Assembly (NCBI GenBank): GCA_913058345.1
Contig: CAJXQR010000002.1
Coordinates: 1 to 64,000 of the forward strand
DNA length: 64,000 bases
From: an uncultured Gammaproteobacteria bacterium
GTDB taxonomy: Bacteria > Pseudomonadota > Gammaproteobacteria > Pseudomonadales > Porticoccaceae
Reading direction: 5' to 3'
Numbering within the stretch: position 1 is the stretch's first letter; every line of letters begins with the position of its first letter. Of the stretch, positions 63,245 to 64,000 are shown piece after piece. A program made the translations under genes and the position numbers. The notes under the pieces were generated by a model. That model had not been told where the DNA came from. It made no database searches and saw only the letters and a program-made list of their open reading frames with translations.

Positions 63245-64000
63245 TTAATCCCCTGCTTGATTAAACATCTGCTGAATACTCGAGAAATCAAGTTCCGCCT
63301 GTTGCTCTCCACCGGTGTTCTCGTGTAAACCATAAAGACTATTCGCCAAAGCGCCCATCGGTGTACTGGAACGACTGCCAAGAGCAGCTTCCATTGCCAG
63401 CCCTAAATCTTTTTGCATCAGCTTGACCATAAAGCCACCCTGGTAATCACGACTCGCCGGCACCCCATCCATCACACCGGGGTAGGGGTTGTATTTTTCC
63501 AGCGACCAGTTACACCCCGAACTTTTAAGCATAATCTCCGACAACACCGCCGGGTCGAGACCATTATCAACACCTAACTGTAGCGATTCTGCCGTGCCTA
63601 TCATATGCACGGCGAGTAGCATGTTGTTGCAAATCTTAGCAATTTGTCCCGCGCCACTGGCCCCGGCGTGAAAAATATTGGCGCCGATATGCACCAATAC
63701 TTCACGTGCCGCTTCAACATCAGCGGCTTCGCCACCACACATAAAAGCCAACGTGCCCGCTTCGGCTCCCGCCACACCACCAGAAACCGGCGCATCGATT
63801 GCACGAATATTGCGCTTCTTTGCCTCCTCGCCAATGCGCCGCGAGCTTGAAGCCGCAACGGTGGAACAATCAATTAACAACGCCGACGGCTCAACCAGGT
63901 CGAGTAAACCCGCACCCTCAATATAAAGACTCTCCGCAATGGCCCCATTGGGTAGCATCGATATGACAAAGTCGGCACCGGCCACCGCTTCTTTTTCTGA
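63245..64000 (-). CDS. mmsB: 3-hydroxyisobutyrate dehydrogenase, 5' end missing
   Basis: The frame is open to the window end, so the N-terminal Rossmann half-motif lies outside. The remaining 250 or so residues show VISMLPNG, LIDCSTV, the substrate-binding DAPVSGGVAGAEAGTL, and the catalytic-Lys segment GAGQIAKICNNMLL. These are features of beta-hydroxyacid dehydrogenases of the MmsB/HIBADH type. It acts in valine degradation, oxidising 3-hydroxyisobutyrate to methylmalonate semialdehyde. Assignment over tartronate-semialdehyde reductase rests on overall similarity, with moderate certainty. Confidence 0.87.
   Translation of the reverse strand, partial: SEKEAVAGADFVISMLPNGAIAESLYIEGAGLLDLVEPSALLIDCSTVAASSSRRIGEEAKKRNIRAIDAPVSGGVAGAEAGTLAFMCGGEAADVEAAREVLVHIGANIFHAGASGAGQIAKICNNMLLAVHMIGTAESLQLGVDNGLDPAVLSEIMLKSSGCNWSLEKYNPYPGVMDGVPASRDYQGGFMVKLMQKDLGLAMEAALGSRSSTPMGALANSLYGLHENTGGEQQAELDFSSIQQMFNQAGD

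Overview
The window looks like a chromosomal segment of a free-living, probably marine gammaproteobacterium, Pseudomonadales/Cellvibrionales-like. The evidence is gene order and protein families: glnA–DUF4124–ntrB–ntrC, the yibN–grxC–secB block divergent from gpmI–envC–ctpA, and the nrdR–ribD–ribE–ribBX–ribH–nusB–thiL–pgpA string. Genus cannot be fixed from sequence alone. I saw no rRNA, tRNA, CRISPR array or intact insertion sequence.

Layout. 1–4.6 kb: the 3' part of a membrane GGDEF/EAL protein and a large RND-type exporter. 4.7–7.5 kb: a 2-hydroxyacid dehydrogenase, an HDOD protein and a MOSC protein. 7.5–11.6 kb: one very large exported/membrane protein I do not recognise. 12.1–17.2 kb: a multi-PAS hybrid histidine kinase translationally coupled to a hemerythrin-like/REC/EAL response regulator. 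17.2–23.9 kb: an SDR protein overlapping a YjdF-type membrane protein, mpl, PPi-type phosphofructokinase, dtd, proline iminopeptidase and tag. 23.9–27.4 kb: typA and thiI. 27.4–32.6 kb: a nitrogen-control block, with glnA behind a near-consensus sigma-54 promoter, a DUF4124 protein and ntrBC preceded by an NtrC-like site. 32.7–38.7 kb: secB–grxC–rhodanese on the minus strand, gpmI–envC–ctpA on the plus strand, and a small protein. 38.8–47.5 kb: hisF, a retropepsin-like protease, pgpA, thiL, nusB, the riboflavin genes, nrdR and glyA, all on the minus strand.

47.6–51.9 kb is a polyhydroxyalkanoate (PHA) island: an alpha/beta hydrolase, a phasin, a divergent PadR-type regulator, a small PhaE/PhaR-like synthase subunit, a class III/IV-size PhaC and an acetyltransferase. 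The layout recalls the Bacillus phaP/phaQ/phaR/phaC locus. Two TGCA-N3-TGCA palindromes in the divergent promoter region are operator candidates. This is the most interesting functional unit in the window.

52–64 kb: a CocE/NonD hydrolase, a non-coding stretch of about 580 bp, a TPR–sulfotransferase fusion, a broken reverse-transcriptase gene converging on a DUF4214/cadherin/Ig-repeat surface protein whose 3' end is strikingly GC-rich, a GAF–GGDEF–EAL protein with a degenerate EAL site, and a partial 3-hydroxyisobutyrate dehydrogenase running off the end. Cyclic-di-GMP signalling is a recurring theme: three EAL proteins, two with substituted catalytic residues.
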